From NCBI RefSeq assembly GCF_025532145.1, contig NZ_ARXS01000015.1, positions 1-64,000 of the forward strand: a stretch of 64,000 nt of DNA, read 5' to 3'. Each line of letters begins with the position of its first letter. Positions within the stretch are counted from its first letter, which is position 1. A program made the position numbers and the translations under genes. Origin of the DNA: Alloalcanivorax balearicus MACL04. Lineage in GTDB: Bacteria; Pseudomonadota; Gammaproteobacteria; Pseudomonadales; Alcanivoracaceae. Positions 19,344 through 26,352 of this stretch are shown in pieces. The notes beneath the pieces were generated by a model. It was not told where the DNA came from. It was given only the letters and a program-made list of their open reading frames with translations, and made no database searches.

Positions 19344-20744
19344 TTGCAAATCCACCTACCGCTGAATGGCACCGGAACGGTACCCCAGCGGCTTTACCGC
19401 GACCTGCGCTTGGCTCTGGCGGAGGGCCGTCTGGCCCCCGGCGAGCGGTTGCCACCCAGCCGCGCATTGGCGGCGGAGCTGGGTATCGCCCGGCAGGCGG
19501 TGGTGGATACCTATGAACGTTTGGTTGCCGAGGGCTTTTTTGAAGCGCGCCGGGGTGCCGGAACCTTTGTCCGTCGGCTGCCACCGGTGGTGACCGGCGA
19601 ACAGGTGGAACCGGGAGTGGGGCCGGGCCGGCACTGGCGTCCGTTACCCGTATGGGGAGACCGGGAGGCGCCGCGGCGCTATAACTTCGCCGGTGGCGTG
19701 ACCGACCGGCGTTTGCTGCCGATGACGGATTGGCGTCGGGCGGTGATGCATGCGCTGCGTGAGGAAGCCCGGGATCGCACCCTGCAGGGCGAGTGCCAGG
19801 GGTACCTCGGTTTGCGCGAAGGGATCTCCCATTACCTGGGTTACAGTCGCGGTTTGCCGTGCGCGGCGGATGAAGTAATGGTCACCCAGGGGGCCATGCA
19901 GGGGATGGATTTGCTGTCCCGGGTGCGGATCGCGCCGGGAGCGGTGGTGGCGGTGGAGGAGCCGGGCTATCCGCCGGCGCGCTGGGTATTTGAATCCTAT
20001 GGCGCCCGCGTGGTGGGGGTGCCGGTGGATGAGCAGGGGTTGTGCGTGGACCAGGTGCCGGAGGCGGCTTCGATGATCTATGTGACGCCTTCCCACCAGT
20101 TTCCCCTGGGTATGCCGATGACCCTGGAACGGCGGCTGCAATTGCTGGACTTCGTTCGCGGGCGTGACGTGCTGATCGTCGAGGACGATTACGATGGTGA
20201 GTTCCGCTTCGACGGCCGTTCCCTGGAAGCGCTCAAGAGTCTGGACCGGCACCAGCAGGTGGCGTATCTCGGCTCGTTCTCCAAGGTGCTGCATGCGGAT
20301 CTGAGACTCGGCTACATGATCATGCCGAAGGGGCTGCAACCAGCGCTGCGCCAGGCCAAGAGCCTGACCGACGGGCGCGCGCCCAATCTGATGCAAAAAG
20401 CCCTGGCCAATCTGATTGAGGAGGGCGCTTTCGCCCGGCACCTGCGCCGCATGCAGAGGCTTTATCAGCGGCGGCGGCAGCGACTGCTGGAGGCACTGGC
20501 GCAACGGCCGGATCTGTGGAACTGTCTGCCTCAGGTGGCCGGAATTCATTTGACGCTGGAATTCCGGCAATCGGTGGACAAGCTGGAAGCCCGGTTGCTT
20601 GGAGCAGGCATCAACGCGGAAGATCTGGGTGGCTTTCACGCTTCGTCCGAAGGGACGAAGGGGCTGCTGATCGGCTTCGGTATGATTGATGACGAGGACA
20701 TTGAGGTTGGCGTACGCGCGCTGGCGCGGGCCTTATCGGCTTAA
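19344..20744 (+). CDS. MocR/PdxR-type GntR regulator with aminotransferase-like domain
   Basis: This 466-residue regulator has an N-terminal GntR winged helix (about 10-80: RLYRDLRLALAEGRLAPGERLPPSRALAAEL) fused to a fold-type-I aminotransferase-like domain that binds PLP at Lys314 (GSFSKVLHADLRLGY). Such proteins sense PLP or amino compounds and usually control a divergent gene, here probably the two AhpD-like genes. I place the start at the TTG at 19344, preceded by GGGAGA five to six bases upstream, because the family begins about here. An upstream start would add 29 unusual residues. It may repress itself through the repeat at 19295-19322. Confidence 0.82.
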   Translation: MQIHLPLNGTGTVPQRLYRDLRLALAEGRLAPGERLPPSRALAAELGIARQAVVDTYERLVAEGFFEARRGAGTFVRRLPPVVTGEQVEPGVGPGRHWRPLPVWGDREAPRRYNFAGGVTDRRLLPMTDWRRAVMHALREEARDRTLQGECQGYLGLREGISHYLGYSRGLPCAADEVMVTQGAMQGMDLLSRVRIAPGAVVAVEEPGYPPARWVFESYGARVVGVPVDEQGLCVDQVPEAASMIYVTPSHQFPLGMPMTLERRLQLLDFVRGRDVLIVEDDYDGEFRFDGRSLEALKSLDRHQQVAYLGSFSKVLHADLRLGYMIMPKGLQPALRQAKSLTDGRAPNLMQKALANLIEEGAFARHLRRMQRLYQRRRQRLLEALAQRPDLWNCLPQVAGIHLTLEFRQSVDKLEARLLGAGINAEDLGGFHASSEGTKGLLIGFGMIDDEDIEVGVRALARALSA

Positions 20745-20785
20745 GCTCCGGGGCGTCGGAGCCCGCGGATCAAGGAGAATAATGA

Positions 20786-21580
20786 ATGACCTATCTTCGC
20801 TTCCGTCAGTTGTGTTTGGTAGCCCGCCAGTTGGAACCGGTGGTGGAGGATCTGGCCGAGGTTTTCGGAATTCAGGTCTGTCATCGGGATCCGGCGGTGC
20901 AGGCGTTCGGTCTGCATAATGCCTTGTTGCCGGTGGGCAATACCTTCATTGAAGTGGTGGCGCCGGTTCGCGAGGACACCACCGCCGGCCGCTTTCTGCA
21001 ACGCCGGGGCGGTGACAGTGGCTACATGGTGATTCTCGATACCGACGATGTGGACCGCTGGGGCCCCCATGTGGATGCGCAAGGCGTGCGGGTGGCCGCT
21101 TTTCTCGGGCACGGTGACTATCGGGGCATGCAACTGCATCCCAAGGATCTGGGCGGTACTCTGCTGGAAATCAATCACACCCGTTACGGTGAATCTCTGG
21201 ACGGCCCCTATAATCCGGCCGGGCCGGATTGGCAGAGTTTCGTTAACACTGACCGGGTGGAACGCATCGTCGGGGTCGAGTTGCAGGGCGGAGAATCGGA
21301 GGCCATGGCGCGCCGCTGGGGAAGCCTGTTGCGCCGGCCGGTGGAGAATAGTGGCGAAAGCAGCGGCGGGGGCCAGCAGGTGACGCTGGATAACGCCTAT
21401 CTGCATTTCGTCGCTGATCGGGATGGGCGCGGTGAAGGGTTGAGTGGCGTGGATATCCTGGTGAATGATCTGGAGGCCATCAAGGAGCGCGCTCTTGAGC
21501 GTGGCCTGCCGGTGGATCAAAGCCAGGTCAGCATTGGTGGCGTCCGTTTCCACCTGGTTCATTCCGAGGCTTTGAACTGA
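20786..21580 (+). CDS. glyoxalase-like (VOC superfamily) protein
   Basis: This 264-residue protein fits the 'glyoxalase-like domain' group of VOC metalloenzymes: an N-terminal beta-alpha module (about 3-125, LCLVARQLEPVVEDLAEVFGI... NTFIEVVAP) and a second module (about 155-260). The substrate and metal use are unknown. The ATG at 20786 follows AAGGAGAATA. An out-of-frame ATG lies four bases earlier. The gene is 41 bases after the MocR-type regulator and may be co-transcribed with it. Confidence 0.75.
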   Translation: MTYLRFRQLCLVARQLEPVVEDLAEVFGIQVCHRDPAVQAFGLHNALLPVGNTFIEVVAPVREDTTAGRFLQRRGGDSGYMVILDTDDVDRWGPHVDAQGVRVAAFLGHGDYRGMQLHPKDLGGTLLEINHTRYGESLDGPYNPAGPDWQSFVNTDRVERIVGVELQGGESEAMARRWGSLLRRPVENSGESSGGGQQVTLDNAYLHFVADRDGRGEGLSGVDILVNDLEAIKERALERGLPVDQSQVSIGGVRFHLVHSEALN

Positions 21581-21629
21581 TCCGTTGGCGCTTGGCCGCG
21601 AGGGGACCGGCTGTGATCAAGGGCTGCGT

Positions 21630-22745
21630 TCAGTCCGGCTCCACCCGGAGCAGTTGCCCGTCATTGCTGTCGGTGAGCAAATACAGATAACCCTCCGGGC
21701 CCTGGCGCACATCGCGGATACGTTGCTCGCGCTGCCGCAGATAACGCACTTCCTGCTTCGGTGTCTCACCCTCGAATCGCACCCGGTTCAGATGCGTCAA
21801 TTTAAGCGCGCCGGATAACGCATCGCCCCGCCATTGTGGGTACCGCTCACCACTGACGAAAGCGAAACCGGAAGGCGCAATGGAGGGCACCCAATAATGC
21901 AGTGGTTGGGCCAAGCCTTCCTGGTGGGTCTCGCCAATGGCGGGGCCGTAATATTCGCGGCCGTAGGTGATTTCCGGCCAGCCGTAGTTCACTCCCGGTT
22001 TCACCGTGTTGATTTCATCGCCGCCGCGCGGGCCATGTTCGTTGAGCCAGGGTTGACGGGTGTCGGGGTGTAACGCCAGGCCCTGGGGGTTTCGATGCCC
22101 CCAACTCCAGATTTCCGCGCGGCCGTTGCCGCCGTTGGCGAACGGATTACCGCTGGCGGCGGCGCCGTCCTGATCCAGACGCAGTACACTGCCGGCATGA
22201 TCGCCGGTGTCCTGGGCCCGCTGCCGTTGTCCCCGGTCGCCGATGGTGAGAAACAGATGGCCCTCGTCATCGAACAGCAGCCGCCCGCCAAAGTGCTGGC
22301 CGGTATCACTGCAGGCGTCGGCCACCAACACATCGCGGAAGCCGTGTAGTTCGCCGTCACGATATTCACCGTGGCCCACCGCGGTGGTGGCGCCGCCGTC
22401 ACAGGCTTTGGCGTAGCTCAGATACAGCCGCCGGTTATCCTCGAAGCGGGGGTGAGGCAGCACATCGAACAGGCCGCCTTGGCCCTGGGCCACCACGGCG
22501 GGAATGCCGGGGACCGGTTCTTCCACCAGTACACCATCATGGAAACGGCGCAGGGTACCGCCCCTTTCGGTAATCAGAACCTCGCCTCCGGGCAGAAAGG
22601 CCAGAGACCAGGGATGCTCAAGCCCTTCAGCGAGAACGGTGACGGTGAGTGGTGTCCCGTTTTCCGGGGTAATGGGGGAGGTGGCGTCGGCGCAGCCGCT
22701 TAACAGAGCAACGAGGGCAAGCGCCAAGCAAGAGCGGAGCAGCAT
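21630..22745 (-). CDS. PQQ-dependent soluble aldose sugar dehydrogenase, lipoprotein
   Basis: This 371-residue protein has lipobox L-S-G-C ending at Cys18, then a six-bladed propeller of the sGDH/Asd (YliI) family. Key segments are GLEHPWSLAFLPGGEVLITERGGTLRR (about 36-62), GQGGLFDVLPHPRF, HFGGRLLFDDEGHLFLTIGDRG, HRNPQGLALHP and GPRGGDEINTVKPGVNYGWP. It oxidises aldoses in the periplasm using PQQ and Ca2+. No PQQ synthesis genes are in the window, so the cofactor must come from elsewhere. It converges with the glyoxalase-like gene. Confidence 0.88.
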   Translation of the reverse strand: MLLRSCLALALVALLSGCADATSPITPENGTPLTVTVLAEGLEHPWSLAFLPGGEVLITERGGTLRRFHDGVLVEEPVPGIPAVVAQGQGGLFDVLPHPRFEDNRRLYLSYAKACDGGATTAVGHGEYRDGELHGFRDVLVADACSDTGQHFGGRLLFDDEGHLFLTIGDRGQRQRAQDTGDHAGSVLRLDQDGAAASGNPFANGGNGRAEIWSWGHRNPQGLALHPDTRQPWLNEHGPRGGDEINTVKPGVNYGWPEITYGREYYGPAIGETHQEGLAQPLHYWVPSIAPSGFAFVSGERYPQWRGDALSGALKLTHLNRVRFEGETPKQEVRYLRQREQRIRDVRQGPEGYLYLLTDSNDGQLLRVEPD

Positions 22746-22844
22746 GACGGAGAGTCCTGGCGGAAAGGCCCGGTCAGCTTAGCGGGATGGAGGGCGGCAA
22801 AAAAGTGCCGGTATCGCGGTCCGTGAACCAGCGCTGTTACAGAC

Positions 22845-22931
22845 CATTCGCGGCCGAGGCCGCTTCCCACAGCGGCTTCGTAGTTCCTTCTGTGGGAAGC
22901 GGCGCGGGCGGCGCTCCGCTTGGCCGCGAAT
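22845..22931. repeat. REP-like element pair
   Basis: ATTCGCGGCCGAGGCCGC with TTCCCACAGCGGCTTCGTAG is followed by an inverted degenerate copy (TGTGGGAAGCGGC, then GGCCGCGAATAC). The arms carry GGCC in place of the TTGC seen in other copies, so this is a variant. It lies in the 250-base gap between the sugar dehydrogenase and GST genes. Confidence 0.65.
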
Positions 22932-22995
22932 ACAGTGTGAATTCATATCTCCAACACCAATGGACGGATCGCGATAGCGGTTGCGTCTCAGCGCC

Positions 22996-23655
22996 TTACT
23001 TGCCGCCACGCACGTGGGCCATAAACTCGGCCATACCGGCTTTGCGCTCCTCGTCCACCTGGCGCGCGCTGTCTCTTTGGTTGAGTTGATCAAGCAGCAC
23101 CTTACTGCCGGGGATCTCCGCCAGCAGGTCCAGATCGAACAGTTTGCCGGCGATACCGGCGGCCAGATCCAGGCTGTAGAGCAGGACGGCGTCGGCGGCG
23201 GTCAGTTGGGCGCCGGCCACGAACGGATCGAACTTCGCCACCCGCTTCAGGGCGGCGGCGCCCTTGATCAGCGCTTCCCGGGCCTGTTGCTTGGTTTCGT
23301 CGCTGACCTTGCCGCCGAAGAACACCTCCGGATAGCAGCGGCGGGCCGGCAGTTCGATATACAGTTCGATCAGTTTGGCCAGCTCCTTGACCTGGGCGCG
23401 CTGGAACGGATCGGCGGGGTACAGCGCCTGGCCCTGGCCGGTTTCATCGATGTATTCCAGGATCACGTTGGTTTCGGCGAGAAACCCCTGGTCGGTTTCC
23501 AGCACCGGCACCTTGCCCATGGGGCTGATGGCGAGAAAGGACGCTTCCTGGGACGGGTAGTCGTTGACCTGCTCGAAGGCCATGCCTTTTTCCAGCAGCG
23601 CGAACTTCACCATGTTGACGTAGTTGCTGGCACTGAAGCCATGCAGTTTGAGCAT
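22996..23655 (-). CDS. glutathione S-transferase family protein
   Basis: This 219-residue protein has a thioredoxin-like N-terminal domain (about 1-78: MLKLHGFSASNYVNMVKFALLEKG, then GKVPVLETDQGFLAETNVILEYIDE) and an all-helical C-terminal domain. The GSH-binding motif (E)T-N-V-I in place of E-S-x-A-I is recognisable. The start at 23655 has AGGAG upstream. It ends a run of minus-strand genes; the SDR stop is only 14 bases before its start, so the two are likely co-transcribed. The substrate is unknown. Confidence 0.85.
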   Translation of the reverse strand: MLKLHGFSASNYVNMVKFALLEKGMAFEQVNDYPSQEASFLAISPMGKVPVLETDQGFLAETNVILEYIDETGQGQALYPADPFQRAQVKELAKLIELYIELPARRCYPEVFFGGKVSDETKQQAREALIKGAAALKRVAKFDPFVAGAQLTAADAVLLYSLDLAAGIAGKLFDLDLLAEIPGSKVLLDQLNQRDSARQVDEERKAGMAEFMAHVRGGK

Positions 23656-23669
23656 TGTTGTTCTCCTGA

Positions 23670-24461
23670 TTATAACGCGGTAAGGCCACCGTCCACCGAC
23701 AGTTGATGACCGGTGACGAAAGAGGACGCGTCCGACAGCAACCACTGTACCGCCTGCGCCACTTCCGTTGCTTCACCGACACGCCCCATGGGGTGCAGGG
23801 CCGCGTGCAGGCGTCGTTGCTGTTCGGCGTCGATGCCATCGTCATGTTCCACCTGAGCGATGGCGCGCTCCATCATGGCGGTACGGATGATGCCTGGACA
23901 GACCGCGTTGACGCGGATGTTCTGACGGGCGTATTCCGCCGCCACGCTCTTGGTCAATCCCACCACCGCGTGTTTGCTGGCGGCGTAGGCGGCTCGCTTG
24001 GGAGCGCCCACCAGGCCGGCGATGGACGCGGTATTGACGATGCTACCACCGTCACCCTGTTTGGCCATGGCGGCAATCTGGTATTTCATGCACAGCCACA
24101 CGCCTTTGACATTGATATCGATGATGCGGTCGAACAGGGCCTCTTCCACGGCTACGATCTTGGCGTTTTCTTCCTCCACGCCGGCGTTGTTGAAAGCGCC
24201 ATCCAGACGTTCATAGGCCTCCAGCGTGGCCTGCACCAGGGCGGACACCTGATCCGCGCGGGTGACATCCACGGCCATGGCTCTGGCGGTGCCGCCGGCT
24301 TCGCGGATGGCGGCGGCGGTGGACTCCACGGCGTGGGCGTCGATATCGGACAGCATCAACCGTGCTCCCGCCGCGCCCAGGCTTTCTGCCGTGACCCGGC
24401 CGATGCCGCCGCCGGCACCGGTGATCAGAATGACCTTGCCGGCCAGTTGTTCATCCCGCAT
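23670..24461 (-). CDS. short-chain dehydrogenase/reductase
   Basis: This 263-residue classical SDR has the cofactor motif TGAGGGIG (about 14-21), Asp39 at the end of the second strand (favouring NAD), NNAG (91-94), and the catalytic triad Ser146, Tyr159, Lys163. Only the general oxidoreductase role can be stated. The start at 24461 has GGAG upstream; longer N-termini are possible but not family-like. It is followed closely by the GST gene and lies 121 bases downstream of two thioesterases that may share its regulation. Confidence 0.85.
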   Translation of the reverse strand: MRDEQLAGKVILITGAGGGIGRVTAESLGAAGARLMLSDIDAHAVESTAAAIREAGGTARAMAVDVTRADQVSALVQATLEAYERLDGAFNNAGVEEENAKIVAVEEALFDRIIDINVKGVWLCMKYQIAAMAKQGDGGSIVNTASIAGLVGAPKRAAYAASKHAVVGLTKSVAAEYARQNIRVNAVCPGIIRTAMMERAIAQVEHDDGIDAEQQRRLHAALHPMGRVGEATEVAQAVQWLLSDASSFVTGHQLSVDGGLTAL

Positions 24462-24560
24462 CTGTCGTGTCTCCGTTGAGGTTCGCTCTCTACTGTAGCG
24501 GATTCCAGTGGAAAACCCGCATGTCGAAAGCGGCACGAAGGCGGCGACAGGCGACCCGTT

Positions 24561-24578
24561 AGAGCCTGAACAGGCTCT
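24561..24578. terminator. perfect hairpin after the thioesterase genes
   Basis: AGAGCCTG-AA-CAGGCTCT starts five bases past the stop of the downstream thioesterase. It has no T-tract, so it may be a weak terminator or an RNA processing or stability element between the thioesterase and SDR genes. Confidence 0.4.
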
Positions 24579-24582
24579 TGGG

Positions 24583-24999
24583 TCAGGACGGGATGGGTAC
24601 CATCAAGGCCTCGCCGACCGCGAACGGCGTTCCCTCGGTGTCGGCCAGATCCCCCAGCTCGGCGTTCACGAACACCTGCCGCCGGCCGGCCTTGAGCACC
24701 CGGGCACGTACCACGAAAGTCTCCGCCACCGCCGGTCTCAGGCAACGCACGGAAAATTGTGAGGCGGTGACGTTGCCGACTTGTGACGCGGCGGCGAAGC
24801 CGCAGGCGGTATCAATCAGACCGCCAATCAGAGCGGCGTGAAGGAAGCCGCTGTATTGGGCGAACTCATCGCGCCAGCGTAAGCGCAGCTCCGCCTCGCC
24901 GGCTTCCACCCGGTACACCTCGAGATTGAGCCAGTTATTGAAGGCCGCCAGACGGGACAGGGCGCGAATGCGTTCCAGCATCTCGGGGGCGTCGCTCAT
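24583..24999 (-). CDS. PaaI-type hot-dog thioesterase (second gene)
   Basis: This 138-residue protein has the hot-dog fold signature FLHAALIGGLIDTACGFAA (about 52-70) and a C-terminal RVLKAGRRQVFVNAELGD strand pair, typical of the PaaI/YdiI acyl-CoA thioesterases. It would hydrolyse acyl- or aryl-CoA esters; the exact substrate is unknown. Its ATG overlaps the stop of the upstream thioesterase (ATGA, 24996-24999), so they are translated together and may form a heteromer. It lies under the operator at 25458. Confidence 0.82.
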   Translation of the reverse strand: MSDAPEMLERIRALSRLAAFNNWLNLEVYRVEAGEAELRLRWRDEFAQYSGFLHAALIGGLIDTACGFAAASQVGNVTASQFSVRCLRPAVAETFVVRARVLKAGRRQVFVNAELGDLADTEGTPFAVGEALMVPIPS

Positions 25000-25433
25000 G
25001 CTGAGGTCTCCGATGAAGGGCGCGGCGCCAACGCCTTGAAGACGGCGGTGGCGCGGGCGCACAGAGTGTCGTCCGCCCATACCTGGGCGGCGGCGAAGTT
25101 CAGGGAAGGCCCGGTCCGGGTGGCCTCGGCACGGATTTCCACCCATTGGCCGAGGCGGGCGCTGCCCAGGAAGTCCAGCGTCATGCTTACCGTGACGAGG
25201 CCGGAAATACCGCCCAGCCGGTCGGCGCAACTCAGTCCCATGGCATTGTCCGCCAGCGCCGAGATCAGTCCGCCATGGACAAAGCCGCGGCTGTTGGCAT
25301 GGGGCTGGTCGGCGCGGATGGCGAGGCTGAGCCCGTGATCATGATGGCGGATGAAAATCGGCTCCCAGGGCGCGGTGAGCCCGCTGGCGCGGCGGTGCCG
25401 CTCATAACCGGCGGGGACGGCGAGGTCGGACAT
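24996..25433 (-). CDS. PaaI-type hot-dog thioesterase (first gene)
   Basis: This 145-residue hot-dog protein has ANSRGFVHGGLISALADNAMGLSC (about 46-69), the classic HGG-x-x-x-x-x-x-D motif of PaaI-like thioesterases, with D62 as probable catalytic acid. It is the first gene of a two-gene unit coupled by a four-base overlap. Its upstream region holds an operator (25458-25475) identical in its 14-base core to the one before the TetR-type regulator at 25676, which strongly suggests control by that repressor. Confidence 0.84.
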   Translation of the reverse strand: MSDLAVPAGYERHRRASGLTAPWEPIFIRHHDHGLSLAIRADQPHANSRGFVHGGLISALADNAMGLSCADRLGGISGLVTVSMTLDFLGSARLGQWVEIRAEATRTGPSLNFAAAQVWADDTLCARATAVFKALAPRPSSETSA

Positions 25434-25457
25434 GACAGGTCTCCAGTTATTTTTAAT

Positions 25458-25475
25458 TAGACCAGTCTATATAAT
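25458..25475. promoter_or_regulatory. TetR-type (LmrA/YxaF-like) operator before the thioesterases
   Basis: TAGACCAGTCTATATAAT has arms TAGAC/GTCTA around CA. The first 14 bases recur exactly at 26280-26293 before the TetR gene. As I recall the B. subtilis LmrA/YxaF box (AWTATATAGANYGGTCTA), this is its reverse complement with at most one mismatch. It lies 25 bases before the thioesterase start. Confidence 0.7.
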
Positions 25476-25542
25476 TGTGAAGCAACGACAAGCCGAAATG
25501 AAAGAATGGGCTGATAAGGGGCGGCGCGCATCGTGGTTGGGT

Positions 25543-25644
25543 GCTACGAAGCCGCTGTGGGAGCTTGCTTGCAAGCGAATACCGCAAACACGCCTGAGCA
25601 AACCTCATTCGCTTGCAAGCAAGCTCCCACAGCGGCTTCGTAGC
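25543..25644. repeat. REP-like inverted pair with 38-bp perfect arms
   Basis: Two 38-base arms (25543-25580 and 25607-25644) are perfect reverse complements around a 26-base loop. Each holds GAAGCCGCTGTGGGAGCTTG or its complement. It is the best-preserved copy of the repeat family in the window, and lies between the TetR gene and its target genes. Confidence 0.9.
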
Positions 25645-25675
25645 TATCCCTGGGGATGATATCCAGGTTCCGGTG

Positions 25676-26254
25676 TCAGGGGCGCAGGGCGTTGATCTGG
25701 TCGGCCAGGCTGGCGCAGGCGTCGGCGATGGCCTGACCGTGGCATTCCACCCGGGCCTGGACCAGGGCGCCTTCCAACGCGGAGAGAATCAGGGAAGCCA
25801 GGGGGCGGGCCCGATTGGCCGGGATACCATCGTCGATCAGCAAGGCTTCCCATTCCCGGCGCCAGTTCTGTATGGCTTCGCGGCCGGCGTCGGTGATCAG
25901 GCGGGAAGCAGGGGTGGTTTCCAGCAGGGTGGTGGCCAGCGGACAGCCGTCGGCGAAACCGGATTGCGCCATCCAGCCGGTCAGCAGGTCACCATAGACG
26001 CGCAGTGCGTCGGCACTATTGCCATGCTGGCGGCGCAGGTCACGCAACGTATCCAGTACCCGCTCCCCGGCGTGGCGCACGGCGGCTTCGCCAAGCTGCT
26101 CCTTGCCGTTGGGAAAGTAATGGTAGAACGAGCCTTTAGGGGCGCCGGCGGCGGCCAGGATGTCGTTGATGCCGGTGGCGGCGTAACCCTGTTTGCGGAA
26201 CAGGGCCACGGCGCTGTGGATCAGGCGGTCGCGATGTTTGGGGCGGGTTGCCAT
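25676..26254 (-). CDS. TetR-family repressor, LmrA/YxaF-like
   Basis: This 192-residue regulator has an N-terminal TetR helix-turn-helix (about 8-55: HSAVALFRKQGYAATGINDILAAAGAPKGSFYHYFPNGKEQL) and a C-terminal ligand domain with GCPLATTLLETTPASR, typical of the LmrA/YxaF branch that senses hydrophobic small molecules. A copy of its presumed operator lies 26 bases upstream of its own start, and another lies before the divergent-side thioesterases. It is therefore probably autoregulated and represses those genes. Inducer unknown. Confidence 0.85.
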   Translation of the reverse strand: MATRPKHRDRLIHSAVALFRKQGYAATGINDILAAAGAPKGSFYHYFPNGKEQLGEAAVRHAGERVLDTLRDLRRQHGNSADALRVYGDLLTGWMAQSGFADGCPLATTLLETTPASRLITDAGREAIQNWRREWEALLIDDGIPANRARPLASLILSALEGALVQARVECHGQAIADACASLADQINALRP

Positions 26255-26279
26255 GGTGTGGGTCCGTCAACGAATGATC

Positions 26280-26293
26280 TAGACCAGTCTATA
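26280..26293. promoter_or_regulatory. TetR-type operator before the regulator gene
   Basis: TAGACCAGTCTATA is identical to the core of the operator at 25458. It lies 26 bases upstream of the TetR start. Two exact 14-base matches this close together, each at the promoter position of a gene, are unlikely by chance. Confidence 0.7.
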
Positions 26294-26352
26294 CAGTGGG
26301 CGGAACACTGTCATGGTGCCGTCAGCCCGGACCGACCCGATGTGGGCTAGCG

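Noticed and set aside
25543-25644. REP-like inverted repeats as a possible CRISPR or attachment site
   Set aside because: The units are inverted pairs dispersed singly through the window with no regular spacers, no cas genes and no integrase.
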